Shown here piece after piece: positions 1 to 10,076 of a stretch of 64,000 nt of DNA (its first letter is position 1; every line of letters begins with the position of its first letter). The position numbers were made by a program, and so were the translations under genes. The stretch covers positions 1-64,000 of the forward strand of contig CAVPDZ010000002.1 of the NCBI GenBank assembly GCA_963702755.1. The letters run 5' to 3'. Source of the DNA: JAJPKK01 sp963702755. GTDB lineage: Bacteria; Pseudomonadota; Alphaproteobacteria; Rhizobiales; Xanthobacteraceae. The notes below the pieces were generated by a model. It saw only the letters and a program-made list of their open reading frames with translations, had not been told where the DNA came from and did not search any database.

Positions 1-839
1 CGCAGCACCTTCGGCCAGAGACTGATCGCCATGAAGGACAGCCCGGCCGCCTGCGCCACCCTCGGCCTCAACCTGACCTTCACCAAACTGGCGGTGTTCA
101 CCCCTCGGCGGCGATGGCCGGGCTCGGCGGGGCATCTACGGCGGCGCCATTCGGGCGGCCGACGCCAGCCTGCTGGACTTCTTCGCCGGGCTGACGATCC
201 TCATGGTGATGGTGATCGGCGGGATCAACTCCATCGGCGCCGCCCTCTTCAGCGGGATCTTCCTCGGCACGCCGATCCTCTCCAACCTCTTCCGAACCTG
301 AAGGAGCTTCCGCTGGTCCTGGCCGGAGGCGCCGGCATCGGGCTCGGCAAGGACCCGAACGGCTTCATCGCCAACGACATGCGACCGAAGTGGACGAGTT
401 CCACGCGGAAGCGCTCGGCATCGTGGCCCTCATTGCTCTACTCGTGGTGGTCTGGGCGATCCGGATAGGCCACGGCATGAACAACTGGACCTACGCCATC
501 ATCAGTCTCGGCATCCTCGCCCTCGCTCCGGGGGTGATGGCGGCGGTTCACGCCAGGCGGCTGGCCAAGGCGGCGCCGGCCCTGGCGGATCGCGCGGTCG
601 CCGCCGCCGCGGCAGGGACCGGGCCGGCCAACGGTGACGCGCCGGCGCTGGTCGGTGCCAGCAACGGGCACAGCAACGGCCAGGGCAACGGTCACCCCAA
701 CGGCGGCGGCCGTCGATTGAGTGGACCTCTCGAATGGTTGGGGATCACCCAGCCCTTCCAACCGGCGGACGTGGCCGTGATCAACGAGACCCTGGCCCTC
801 CCATCGGTCGGAGAGGGGGCTCCCCGTGGCGCTGCTTGA
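1..839 (+). CDS. livM: Branched-chain amino acid ABC transporter permease (LivM-type), 5' end off window, frameshifted
   Basis: Inner-membrane permease subunit of a LIV-type (HAAT) importer. The reading frame is open at base 1 and shows the LivM signature MKDSPAACATLGLN from base 31. The frame then slips near base 105, where the continuation IYGGAIRAADASLLDFF is in another frame, again near 295, and again near 385. Typical LivM C-terminal text such as LAGGAGIGLGKDPNGF and NDMRP follows, then two hydrophobic segments and a Gly/Asn-rich tail (about residues 90-115 of the last frame). The stop lies 14 bases inside livG. All the frames together give one normal permease C-terminus, so I read the slips as sequence errors rather than decay. 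The Gly/Asn tail is longer than usual for the family. Confidence 0.75.
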
Positions 840-1557
840 GGTCGACACCGTCTCGGTGCGCTTTGGCGGCAACGTGGCCGTCCAGGACGTCGACCTGAGC
901 GCCGAGGCCGGCCGGATCACCGGCTTGATCGGCCCGAACGGTGCCGGCAAGACGACACCTGTTCAACGTCATCACCGGCTTGCAGAGTCCAACCCGGGGC
1001 CGGGTCCGCCTCGACGGCGAGGACATCACCGGACTCAAACCGTTCAAGCGGGCCCGCAAGGGTGTGGCCCGCACGTTCCAGCGCCTCGAGCTGTTCGGCG
1101 TGCTGAGCGTGCGGGAGAACATCCAGGTGGCGGCCAGCATCTGCCGGCGCTGGACGGACTCCGACCAGCATCCCGCCGAGACGGCGTCGCGCCTGTTGTC
1201 GAGAGTCGGCCTCGAGGCCATGGCCGATGTCCGCGCCGATTCGCTGCCGACCGTCGGTCCGGCTGGTCGAATGGGGGCGAGCCCGGCCACCCGGCCCCGC
1301 CTCCTGCTGCTCGACGAGCCGGCCTCTGGCCAGGACGAATCGGAGACCGAGAACTTCGCCGACCTCCTACGGATCTGGCCGGCGAGGGTATCGGCATCCT
1401 GCTCGTCGAACACGACATGCAACTGGTGATGAACGTATGCGAGTACATCCACGTGCTCGACTTCGGGCGGCTGATGGCGGCCGGATCGCCGGCCGAGATA
1501 CGCAACGACCCGGCCGTGCTGGCGGCGTACCTGGGCAGCGAATGGCAGCCGGCATGA
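826..1557 (+). CDS. livG: Branched-chain amino acid ABC transporter ATPase LivG, frameshifted
   Basis: Cytoplasmic ATPase subunit of the LIV importer. A GTG start at 826 lies inside the end of livM and gives MALLEVDTVSVRFGG, then the Walker A motif GPNGAGKTT. The frame slips right after Walker A (about 955), into LFNVITGLQSPTRGRVRLDG and the LivG-specific KGVARTFQRLELF. It slips again near 1250 around the signature motif, which is not readable in any single frame, and returns near 1375 to GIGILLVEHDMQLVMN (H-loop) and the C-terminal AAYLGSEW. The net length is a multiple of three, so the indels cancel. The stop overlaps the livF start as ATGA. Confidence 0.8.
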   Translation: MALLEVDTVSVRFGGNVAVQDVDLSAEAGRITGLIGPNGAGKTTPVQRHHRLAESNPGPGPPRRRGHHRTQTVQAGPQGCGPHVPAPRAVRRAERAGEHPGGGQHLPALDGLRPASRRDGVAPVVESRPRGHGRCPRRFAADRRSGWSNGGEPGHPAPPPAARRAGLWPGRIGDRELRRPPTDLAGEGIGILLVEHDMQLVMNVCEYIHVLDFGRLMAAGSPAEIRNDPAVLAAYLGSEWQPA

Positions 1558-2316
1558 CCGAGATCCTGATGGAGCTTCGGGACATCCGGCCGGATACGAA
1601 GCCATCGAAGTCCTGCACGGCGTGTCCTTCCAGGTCCCCCGAGGCAGCGTGTTCGCCGTCCTCGGCCCCAATGGGGCGGGGAAGACGACGATGCTGCGGG
1701 TGACCGCCGGATTGCACGAACCGACTGACGGCGACATCCTCATCGCCGGCCGTCGGGTCAACGGGGCCAAGGCCGACGCCCTGGCCCGTCACGGTGTCTG
1801 CACCATCCCCGAGGGCGTGGGATCTTTCCGAACCTGACCGTTCGTGAGAATCTGTGGATGGCCACCTACCGCGGGTTGAAGCTGTCCGACGTCGAGGAAG
1901 CGGCCTACAGCCGCTTCCCCCGCCTGAAGGAGCGTCGGGGCCAGGCCGCGGGAACCATGTCCGGCGGCGAGCAGCAGATGCTGGCCGTCGCCCGGGCGAT
2001 CACCACCCGTCCGGCGCTCCTCCTCCTCGACGAGCTGTCCATGGGTCTCGCCCCCCTGATCGTCGAAGAGCTGTACGAAGCAGTCGTCCGCATCGCCAGG
2101 GAAGGGGTGTCGATCCTCGTCGTCGAGCAGTTCGCCAAGACGGTTCTCGGTGTCGCCGATCTGGCCGCCATCATGGTGCAGGGTCGGGTCAGTAAGGTCG
2201 GCAAACCCCAAGAGCTGGAAGCCGAGCTACAAGCCGCCTACCTGGGTGGCGCATCTGTCGAGCAACGTCCTACAGACCGGCGCCTGGCGTCGGTAGACAG
2301 GCAGGTAACCCCATGA
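1554..2316 (+). CDS. livF: Branched-chain amino acid ABC transporter ATPase LivF, frameshifted
   Basis: Second ATPase of the LIV importer, translationally coupled to livG (ATG at 1554 overlaps its TGA). It begins MTEILMELRDI, slips near 1590, continues HGVSFQVPRGSVFAVLG with Walker A GPNGAGKTT, slips again near 1825 within the LivF-type Q-loop region (IPEG...), and then runs cleanly: signature MSGGEQQMLAVARA, Walker B ALLLLDELSMGLAP, and H-loop-position text LVVEQ, as is normal in LivF. The C-terminal AYLGG is typical. The length is one base off a multiple of three. Family assignment is secure; the frameshifts are probably sequence errors. Confidence 0.85.
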
Positions 2317-2681
2317 TCGAAAGCAGTGACCGGGTCGAGCAGTTCAAGGCGGAGATTGCCGACATGCACATCAAGGATCCGGCCGCCGGGAGGGACGCCC
2401 AACTGCTCAGAGGCGGCGCCGTGGTCATGCTGGCCGGAATCGTCGTCACGATCGTGGCCTACTTCATGTCTCACAACACGTCCAACCCACTGACCCAGAA
2501 CGACGCCCAGACCATCGGCATGATCGGGATCGCGGTCCGTCGTTGGCGCCGCCGTCTTTCTCCGGTATTCACTCGCCCAGTTCCTGCGGTTCTGGCGGCG
2601 CGGCTGATCTACGAGCAGCAAGCGCAGACGGATCGGATCCTCGGCTCGGCTCGGCCGTCCTCGGTCGGCAGCGACGTCTAG
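2313..2681 (+). CDS. Small membrane protein downstream of livF, frameshifted
   Basis: Not recognised as a named family. The ATG at 2313 overlaps the livF stop, so it belongs to the same transcript. The N-terminus MIESSDRVEQFKAEIADMHI is followed by a hydrophobic segment VVMLAGIVVTIVAYFMS. A second hydrophobic stretch (MIGIAVSVVGAAVF) is only seen if the frame is changed near 2535 and back near 2605, after which RLIYEQQAQTDRILG ends the protein. A two-helix protein of about 120 residues encoded after an importer is plausible as an accessory subunit, but that is inference from position only. Confidence 0.55.
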   Translation: MIESSDRVEQFKAEIADMHIKDPAAGRDAQLLRGGAVVMLAGIVVTIVAYFMSHNTSNPLTQNDAQTIGMIGIAVRRWRRRLSPVFTRPVPAVLAARLIYEQQAQTDRILGSARPSSVGSDV

Positions 2682-2830
2682 GAAATCCACGCCGGCCGTT
2701 GACAACACAGGGCCTCCGTCGTTCAATGGTTTGTACGACTTCGGGTCCGCGAGGTGATTGAGGGAAAGGAGGGCACCGTGGCGACATGGAGCTCGTCCGA
2801 GGAGGACGGTCCACCCCGCTGAGATGGAGG

Positions 2831-2857
2831 CCGGGGGGCCTTCGCCCCTCCGGTTTT
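2831..2857 (+). terminator. Rho-independent-like terminator after the liv operon
   Basis: CCGGGGGG (2831-2838) pairs with CCCCTCCGG (2845-2853) with one bulged T, and is followed directly by TTTT. It points in the direction of the liv transcript. Confidence 0.5.
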
Positions 2858-2990
2858 CTCCTCGAAATCATTGACTGCCGCCCGATCAAACGACCGGCCC
2901 ATCTCCTGGTGAGCAGCAACGATGCCACTGGGGGCGAGGGGGTTCCACTCTGACCACGGAGCGGCGGGAAGTGATGCTTGTTCCAACCGG

Positions 2991-3019
2991 ACCGAGGGCG
3001 GCCGTCGGCCGCCCTCGGT
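2991..3019. terminator. Perfect 13-bp inverted repeat between convergent genes
   Basis: ACCGAGGGCGGCC, a 3-base loop GTC, then GGCCGCCCTCGGT. It lies 17 bases beyond the stop of the minus-strand SnoaL-like gene. There is no T-run on either side, so it may act as a weak bidirectional terminator or an mRNA end-stabilising hairpin. Confidence 0.5.
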
Positions 3020-3035
3020 TCGTATGGGTGAATGA

Positions 3036-3441
3036 TCAACCGAACGTGATCTCCCGCCGGGCCAGTCGCCAACCCTTCGGTGTGCGGTGCAGCGTGTCGT
3101 GGTAGTGGCCCATGAGTTGCACCCGGGCGTCGTGGTCGTGTTGCCGTAGAACAGCCAGTACGAATCGGCGGTCGCCTTGTCGGAGCCATCGCTTTGCACC
3201 AGCAGGGTCGAGATCACGTGTCGTGTGTGGCTCTCGGGGCCGGTTGTCCTTGAGTTCGTCGGTCCTGGGCGCCGGCCATGATGTCGGCCCGGCCGTGCCG
3301 AGGGGCGCCCGGCATCTCCCAGGAAGCCTCTTCGGTGAACAGCGACACGTACTCGTCGAGATCCCCCATATCTGCCAACTGGGCCAGGCGAGCGACGAGG
3401 TTGCGGATCTCAAGCTCATCGACGAGTCGTTGGGTCATCAC
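3036..3441 (-). CDS. SnoaL-like / NTF2-fold protein, frameshifted
   Basis: A small protein of the nuclear transport factor 2-like superfamily (SnoaL-like), a cone-shaped alpha+beta barrel used by small hydrolases, isomerases and ring-hydroxylating dioxygenase beta subunits. The N-terminus MMTQRLVDELEIRNLVARLA followed by DMGDLDEYVSLFTEEASWEM is typical of the family. The frame slips near 3235 into HVISTLLVQSDGSDKATADS and again near 3150 into HDARVQLMGHYHDTL, ending in GWRLARREITFG, the usual last strand. The substrate cannot be told. Length (about 135 residues) is normal for the family. Confidence 0.7.
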
Positions 3442-3661
3442 CGTGTCGGTCGCATCGGCCTCCGGTAGTTTGGGTGCTCGGTGTCCTGCAGACTAGGTTG
3501 AGCGGCCTGTCAGGGTGTCGGAGCGAAGCCGATGGACAACAACGCCAGGATGATTCGTTCCTTGTGCTTCGTGCCGGCTCATATCCCCGAGCGCACCCTG
3601 GACGGTAGGAATCCTGCTACTGGATCTGGCCCGTCGGGTCGGACTGATCAAGGATTGAGAC

Positions 3662-4226
3662 ATGGCCGACGCGCTGTTCCCGCTGCTCCCCGCCGATGAC
3701 GCCCATGCCGTACCGCCGAATCCGATATCCCTGACGTCCTGGCCAACGTCAATCTGTTTCGGGTCGTCCTGCACAATCCCGGCGTGGCCCGGGTCTTGGC
3801 CTCGGTCATCAAGGAGCTCACCATGGGCGGCTCCCTCGACCCCCGGGTGAAGGAGCTGGCCATCCTCCGGGTGGATGGCGGATGGGCGCAGTCTACGAAT
3901 GGTCCAACCACTACCCCATCGCCCGACGGTCCGGTGTCACCGAGGACGAGATCCTCGCCGTGCGCCAGGGGTCCGATGACGCCCGCTTGGACCCGGTGGC
4001 CCAGGTGGTGTTGATGGTCGTCGACGAGATTCTCGATCATCACCTCGTCTCGCCCACCACGATGTCAGCCGCTCGCCTCGCCTTCAATGACGAGCCTGCC
4101 CTCCTCGAGCTTCTCGTCATTCCCGGCTTGTACCGGACGATCGCCACCGTCCTGCAGACCCTCGAGGTGCCACTCGAGGACGGCCGGGAGGCGTGGCCAC
4201 CAGACGGCGCCACGCCGGTCGCCTGA
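3662..4226 (+). CDS. Carboxymuconolactone decarboxylase family protein, frameshifted
   Basis: All-helical CMD/AhpD-like fold. It begins MADALFPLLPADDAHA, slips near 3715 into LANVNLFRVVLHNPGVARV, and continues MGGSLDPRVKELAILRV, the conserved family entry helix. It slips again near 3870 into GAVYEWSNHYPIARRSGVT, the usual site with E, H and A spaced as in the family but without the CxxC of AhpD peroxidases. It then runs cleanly to the stop. The absence of CxxC argues against a peroxidase and for a lactone decarboxylase-like or unassigned role. Confidence 0.75.
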
Positions 4227-4227
4227 A

Positions 4228-4758
4228 GGGGCGGGCCAGGACATCACGGGTACGCGCCGCACCAGACTGGTTGCCACCGCCGCCATCTTGATCGCGGCGG
4301 TCGGCGTGGCTTCGCTCATCGCGGTCACGTCCGGGAGCCACGGACGGCGAAAGGACCCGGCGTCAGCGGCCGGACATCCCAGCACCAGCGCCGCCTCGGA
4401 TCGGCCTGGGGCCACCGCCCCATCCTCGTCGGCCCCCGATGCGACCGGTGCTCCGGCGTCAAGCGACCTGGGCGACCAGAGCGATCCGGCCGCCCTGGTC
4501 GCCGCCCTGCGGAACCTGGAAAGCCACGGAGGATCCGTGGTTGCCGAGACGATCCTGTCGCCGCCGGCGTGCGCGTCGGCGGCGGCAACTGGTGCGGGAT
4601 TGCCATCGGACAGCCGGGCGCTGGTCGCGGCCGACGTGCGCTGGAAGGGTCAAGACGCCCAAGCCTTAGTCTTTGCCGATTCCACACGGACCAACGGGCA
4701 GACCGCTGTGGTCGTCACCCCGACGGATTGCGCCGTGCTGACCTCGATCCCTTTCTGA
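4228..4758 (+). CDS. Membrane-anchored hypothetical protein, anti-sigma-like C-terminus; start uncertain
   Basis: No reliable start codon is visible in this frame; the open frame continues upstream over the preceding gene, so an indel probably hides the true start. The readable part has RRTRLVATAAILIAAVGVAS, a single N-terminal membrane helix, then an Ala/Ser/Pro-rich linker of about 60 residues, then a small globular domain ending in TDCAVLTSIPF. This layout and ending resemble the C-terminal halves of some actinobacterial anti-sigma or zf-HC2-linked proteins, but no sigma factor gene is adjacent and I cannot confirm it. Confidence 0.45.
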   Translation, partial: GAGQDITGTRRTRLVATAAILIAAVGVASLIAVTSGSHGRRKDPASAAGHPSTSAASDRPGATAPSSSAPDATGAPASSDLGDQSDPAALVAALRNLESHGGSVVAETILSPPACASAAATGAGLPSDSRALVAADVRWKGQDAQALVFADSTRTNGQTAVVVTPTDCAVLTSIPF

Positions 4759-4768
4759 GCCCCAGTTG

Positions 4769-5621
4769 CTATCCGGCCGTCCCGGGCTCTCCTTGAGATT
4801 CCGACGTGCGGTAGTCGCCGAACTGCTCGTCGCGGGCGGTGAGCGCACCAGTAAGGCCCTTTTCCTCCATGGACTGGATGAACTTGGCCATCGACGCGGT
4901 GTGGGTGCCGAGTGCGCACAACTCCGTCCCGATGCGCACCGCAGTGCGAAAACCCATGATCTCCATGCCCCGATGAACGAGGCGCTTGTTGAGCTGCAGC
5001 AGATTGGGTTCGATCTGGGCGATCCGCGTGGCGATCTCGAGCACCTTCTCGTCGAGCTCCTCGGCGGGATAGGCGAGTTGGCCCAACCCAGACGGGCCGC
5101 TTCGACACCCGAGATCGAATCGCCGGTCAGCATCATCTCATCGCGGTCCGCATCCCGAGGGTCCAGGCGTGGAAGTGCATGTCGGGCACACCGAAGCGCA
5201 CCGCCGGATAGCCGATCTTGGCGTCCTCAGCCACGTAGACCAGGTCGCAGCCGGTCGCCAGCTCGCTGCCGCCGGCGAGGCAGTAGCTGTGCACCTGGGC
5301 GATGACCGGCTTCGACAGGTCCCAGATGCTCATCCATCCGTCAGTGACGTGTCTCGGCCACTGACCCTCACCGGGCGGGGTGAAGAACGGCAGCTCGAGA
5401 CCCTCGTTGCCACCACCGAGGTCGTAGCCGGCCGAGAAGCACTTGCCACCGCCTCGAATGATGGTGACCCGCACGTCTGGATCGAGATCATTCTTCTGCA
5501 GGCAATCGATGATTTCACCCCGCAGAGCGTGGTTGAGCGCATTGCGCTTCTCCGGGCGGTTCAGGGTGATGCGTCGGACATAGGGCGATACGTCGTCGAC
5601 GAGGATGACGTCGTAGCTCAC
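4769..5621 (-). CDS. Enoyl-CoA hydratase/isomerase family protein (crotonase), frameshifted
   Basis: Crotonase-fold enzyme acting on CoA thioesters. GTG start at 5621 behind GGGAGG; text RRITLNRPEKRNALNHALR is the family N-terminus. The first oxyanion-hole region is GGGKCFSAGYDLGG and the second is YCLAGGSELATGCDLVYV. The frame slips near 5135 (AMMLTGDSISGVEAARLGW) and near 5090, after which PAEELDEKVLEIATRIAQ and the C-terminal helices follow. It is the last gene of a minus-strand run containing an acyl-CoA dehydrogenase, which fits beta-oxidation-like catabolism of an unknown acyl-CoA. Confidence 0.85.
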
Positions 5622-5660
5622 AGGGCCTCCCAGGTGGCTGTAGTGGTGACGCCCGGTAAA

Positions 5661-6728
5661 CTACGCCCAACCAAAGAGGCGGCGCGGATTCGACTCGAAC
5701 AAGCGCCGCTTGTCGGCCGCCTCGAGATCGTCGCGCCGCTCGACCTTGGTGACGCTGTTGGGAAAGTCGGTGTCCCAGTGCGGATAGTCACTCGCCCACA
5801 CCAACCAATCGCCGCCGCCCTGGGCGATGATCTCCGGGAGGCCGTACTCGCCCTCGGTCGACACAAAGAGCCGCCCCTCGCCTCAGGTACTCCGAGGGAG
5901 CCTTGGTGATGTTGGGCATCTCGTCGGCTCGGCGCTCATAGTGCTCGTCGAGGCGCTCGAACATGAACGGGACCCATCCGGCGCCCGACTCGAGCAGCGC
6001 GTCGCCAACGAACGAAACCGCTCGAAGACGCCGCCGCACACCAGGGTCGTCGCCCCGAACATGCCGTTGAAGGGAAACTCGAGGGCGTGGAGCTCCGCGT
6101 AGGCGTCGACGAACATGTCGTGGGCGAAGCGGCAGCCGCCGGCGTGGACGCCGAGCGGAACGTCCAGCGACTCAGCCAGCTCGTACAGGGGGAAGTTGGC
6201 AGGGTCGTCAGGGTGCGGTCACCGTTGCGTGACGGCCCGTCAAGGACACGAACCCGAGCTCCTTGACCGATCGCTGGCCTCCGCGACGCGTCATCGATCC
6301 AGCCGAGGGGCAGGGCCGTGTGCCTTCAGGCGGTCCGGGTTGCCTGGCAGTACTCGTACAGCCAGTCGTTGTAAGCACGACAGAAGGCCACGCTGGCCTC
6401 TCGGTCCGCGATCCGGTAGAGCCCAGCGAGACGGCGCCGTACAGCACGGCGACATCGATCCCCTCGGTATCCATGTCCTCGAGCCGAAGCTTCGCGTCGA
6501 CCGCGCCTTCCCCGTTGGGCCGCCGACTCCCGCATGCCTTCAGGTACCCAGGCGCCCCGTCCGGTCCCCGGAGGAGTCATCCGCCCCTCCACGAGGTAGC
6601 GGGTGGTGCCCCGCTCGTCGCGACCAGCTTCGGGCGGACGTCATGGAAGCGGATGGAAGGTGGCGCTCCCACAGCTCGTCGGGCTCGAAGACGTGCCCGT
6701 CGACATCGATCACGAGATGTTCGTCCAT
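5661..6728 (-). CDS. Amidohydrolase family (amidohydrolase_2) protein, heavily frameshifted
   Basis: TIM-barrel metal-dependent hydrolase or decarboxylase of the ACMSD-like group. The ATG at 6728, with AGGTGAAGG in front, gives MDEHLVIDVDGHVFEPDELW, containing the D-x-D-x-H metal motif of strand 1. The middle reads only in pieces: EASVAFCRAYNDWLYEYC near 6390, then LHALEFPFNGMFGATTLVCG near 6070, then VGDALLESGAGWVPFMFERL near 5990. The end is intact: DWLVWASDYPHWDTDFPNS with the catalytic Asp and the usual DYPHWD motif, then LFESNPRRLFGWA. At least five slips. The gene starts 12 bases after the acyl-CoA dehydrogenase stop, so they are co-transcribed. Confidence 0.8.
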
Positions 6729-6739
6729 GGCCTTCACCT

Positions 6740-7978
6740 CTATCGCTTGTTGGCCGGCGCCCGGTCCGCCGTGGCGTTCTTCAGCACGTCCCGGAAGGGG
6801 ATCTCCTTGTCGGCGCGAGGCTCGCCGGGAAGTCCGAGGATCCGCTCGCCGATCACGTTGCGCTGGATCTCGTCGCTGCCTCCTGCGATGCGAAGCTGCA
6901 CCGCACTGAGGAGCTGTAGTGCCAGGATCCCGGTTCGGGGCCGTCGCTTCCGAAAGGGTGCCGTACGGGCCTTCGATGGTCAGCGCAGCTCATTCAACCG
7001 CTTTTGGTGGTGGGCGTTGAACAGCTTCAGCAACGACGAGCCGGCGCCTGCTGGCCCCGACCGCCGCCTGCATACGGAGGCCGAGAACCCAAGCAGCTCG
7101 GCGCCGGTGTAGGCGGCGGCGAGGCCCTGGCGGATGACCGGGACGCCATCTCGGCCGTGGTGGCGGGCCAGGTCGACCAGGGCGTGGATACCGGGGCGGC
7201 CCGAGCCCACGCTTCCCCCCATCAGCACCCGCTCGTAGGCCAGCGTCGTCATCGCCACGCCCCAACCGGCATTCCGGTCACCGAGCAGATGTCCGCTTCG
7301 ACTCGGCGTCGGTCAGAACACCTCGTTGAAGTGGGCATCGCCCGTGATCTGGCGCAGCGGCCGGACTTCCACCCGGCTTGATGCACGAAGGAAGTAGTGA
7401 TTCCCCGGTGCTTGGGTACGTCGGGATTGTTCGGGCCAGGAGGATGGCGTAGTCGGCCTCATGGGCCTGGGTCGTCCACACCTTCTGGCCGTTCACGCCC
7501 ATTCGTCGCCGTCCAAAACGGCGCGGGTGCTCCGACCGGCCAGATCGGAACCCGCGCCGGGCTCGCTGTAGAGCTGACACCAGCGCAGATCGCCCCGCAG
7601 GGTGGCCGGCACGAAGCGGCGCTTCTGCTCCTCGGTTCCGTGGACCATGATCGTCGGCGCCACCATGGCGATACCGATCGATCTGGCGCGGCGTCAATCC
7701 GGCCGTCGCCAGCTCCTCGTCGACGATGGACTGTTGGCGGGTGGTCCCGTCCCGCCCGCCATATCCGGGTGCCCATTCGACCGCGGCCAGCCCTCCGTCG
7801 ACGAGTCTGGCCTGCCAGGCCCGGGCGGACTGGCTCGCCGGCGTCGAGTGCCTTCGCTCGGCGCCAACCCGGCTCCGCGGGGGCGTTGGCCTCGAGCCAT
7901 CGCCGCACCTCGAGACGGAAGGCGGCGTCGTCGGCGCTGTCCTCCCCGACTCCGGTAGTCGATCCGGGTGTGGCTCAT
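6740..7978 (-). CDS. Acyl-CoA dehydrogenase family protein, heavily frameshifted
   Basis: FAD-dependent acyl-CoA dehydrogenase. The start ATG at 7978 overlaps the stop of the molybdopterin oxidoreductase as ATGA. The N-terminal helix VRRWLEANAPAEPGW is typical of the long-chain/FadE-like actinobacterial family but lies in a shifted frame. The middle domain is recoverable only piecewise (for example NGQKVWTTQAHEADYAILLA near 7450, a standard strand of the family). The C-terminal helical domain includes YERVLMGGSVGSGRPGIHAL and ends LGLPGEPRADKEIPFRDVL. At least five slips cancel to a multiple of three. The substrate is unknown. Confidence 0.8.
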
Positions 7979-10047
7979 CGACCCTCCCGTCGTCGCTGTG
8001 GTGTTGGGGCGATGTTACCGTCGACGTCCGCAGGGACCTCGAGGCGCACCGGGACGCCGGACTGGAGGACCATCCCGGTCAACGGATCGGTGTCCCATGC
8101 CACGCTCGTCAGGGCGCTGACGTCGGGGCCCGTACCCATGCGGGATCGACACCGCCCCCGCCGGATGGCGTCAACCACCCGGGCGACACCGACGAGTGAC
8201 CCGGCCCGACTCAGGACCCGGACCGGGCCGCCGTCGACGATCCCCGCATCGGCGGCGTCGGCCGGATGGAGCTCGATCAGCGGTTCGTCCCGACCGTCCC
8301 CGCACCCGTGTCGGGGGTGTCATCGATGGCCGAGTTGACGTGGCGGGGCTGGCGCCGGGGGACGAGAGCCAACCTCGGCGGGTCGGCGAGGGTGGCCAGC
8401 TGGGCAACCAGCGGAGCCGGCGCCAACCTCCATCGTCCGTCGGGCAGCAGCCGCTCGACCCAGCCGAACACCGCGTCCTCGGCCACCACGGGACCCCCGG
8501 CCGCTCGGAGATCCTCGAAGGAGCTCCGGCCCCGGGAGGCGACCGTGCTCAACAGGTCATCATCCGAGCACCGGTCGGGATCGAGGCCCCTGAGCAGGTC
8601 GAGCCCCAGCCGGCGACCCAACTGCGCGAACGGCCACCAGAGCGGGCGACGATCAGCGCCGGGGGGGACGACTGCGGCGGTGTACTGGGTGGCCACCATG
8701 GGGAGGTGGGCGTCGATGTACTGGGGCAGATCGGCCCGCTCGAGCGAATCGGCACAGGCGAAGACGTGGGTGGCCAGCCCGGTCGTCTCGGAGGGGACGA
8801 TGTCGCAGACGGTGAGCAGGTCGAGCCGTCCCAGGGCGGCCAGGGTGCGCTTGGCATCGGGGAACGAGGTGACCGGGTTGCCCCCCACGACGAACAGAGC
8901 CCGCAGATGGCCGGCTTCGATCTCGTCGGCGAGGGCGGCGCAGGGGAACTCACCGAAGCGGCCGGGGAGATCCGGGCGACTGGCCGGGCCGGGGCCGGGC
9001 TCGCCCCCGCCCGGACTCCACGTCCGGGTATCGAGGCGGCGAAGGTAGCCCGGGTTGAACCACATGGCCCCGGGCCGGTCGTAGGCATGGGTGACGATGT
9101 TGAGCGCCCACACCAGCCACTCGGCCACGTTGGCCCCGGCCGACATGGTGACACCGGTGCCCGTCTGGGCCGACGCCGGGCCGTGGCGGCGGATGGCCTC
9201 GAGCAGGTCGGTCAGGTCTTCCTCCGGCAGTCCGCATCGGGCGGCGGAGGACTCGAGGTCGAAGCCGGCCACCGCCGCCGCCAGGGCGTCGACCCCGCTG
9301 GCCCGGGCGGCCAGGTAGGCCCGATCGGCCCCCGCCCGGAGGAGTTGGTTGACCAGGAAGGCCAGCAGGATGTGATCCGTGCCCGGCCGCAGGGCGAGAT
9401 GACGCGACGCGAGCCGGGCCGTCTCGGTCCGGCGTGGATCGACGACCCACAACTCGCCATCCCGGGCGATCTTGCGCAGCCGGATGACGGGATCGGGAAA
9501 GGGATTCGAGTGGCCGTGGGACACGACGGGATTGGTCCCGAGGAGGAGGGCGAAGCGGGCCCGATCCCAGTCGAGCAACGGCACCAGGCCGGGGTGTCCG
9601 GTGATGAGCTCCATCACCAACGGCTTGCATGGCGTGTCGATTGTCGTCGCCGAGTAGACCTGCGGTGATCCCAGGGTCCGGATGAAGCGCTCGGCCACCC
9701 GTCGCCCGTTGGTGTCGAACGCCGATCCGGTGGCCAGATACATCCCGACGGCTCCCGGACCGGATGTGGCCATGATCTCGCCGATTCGCCCAGCGAGATC
9801 GTCGAGCACTTGGCCCACGATGCTGACCGCAGCTCACCACGGCGCCGCATGAGCGGTCCGTCGAGGCGGTCGGGATGGTGGTGGAGGGAGCCGAGCGCCG
9901 ACCCTTCGAGCAGGTGTAGCCCCGCGACAGCGGGTGGTCGGGATCTCCCGACACGCCCACGATCTGGTCGCCGTCGGTTTCGACGAGCAGCCCACAGGCC
10001 GCCATGCACAACCGGCAGAAGGTGCGGTGCTGCTCGGCGGCGGTCAT
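7975..10047 (-). CDS. Molybdopterin-dependent oxidoreductase with N-terminal 4Fe-4S site, frameshifted
   Basis: Bis-MGD oxidoreductase of the DMSO reductase superfamily. The N-terminus carries C-x2-C-x3-C followed by a distant C (FCRLCMAACGLL ... GYTCSKGR), the usual 4Fe-4S binding set. A slip near 9890 leads to a long clean frame (9818 to 8277) with SATTIDTPCKPLV, where the Cys could be the Mo ligand, and LLLGTNPVVSHGHSNPFPD, WVVDPRRTETARLA and LFVVGGNPVTSFPD, standard MGD-binding loops. Another slip near 8275 leads to the C-terminal beta-barrel domain ending PLTGMVLQSGVPVRLEV. No TAT signal is seen, so it is probably cytoplasmic. Electron partners are not adjacent. Confidence 0.85.
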
Positions 10048-10076
10048 CGGGTCATCCGCCTCGGGGGATCACGTCG

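Larger units (their letters stand above)
2682..3035. other. Intergenic region with two hairpins and a 14-codon SD-led ORF
   Basis: No full gene is seen between the small membrane protein and the convergent SnoaL-like gene. A strong ribosome-binding sequence (AAAGGAGG at about 2766) is followed by GTG at 2778 and a 14-codon frame ending at 2822. Given the indel density here this could equally be the start of a broken gene. Two hairpins, listed separately, follow it. Confidence 0.4.

Noticed and set aside
8196..9668. 490-codon open frame on the plus strand across the molybdoenzyme gene
   Set aside because: It is the antisense shadow of the minus-strand oxidoreductase; composition is Gly/Arg/Gln-rich with no domain.
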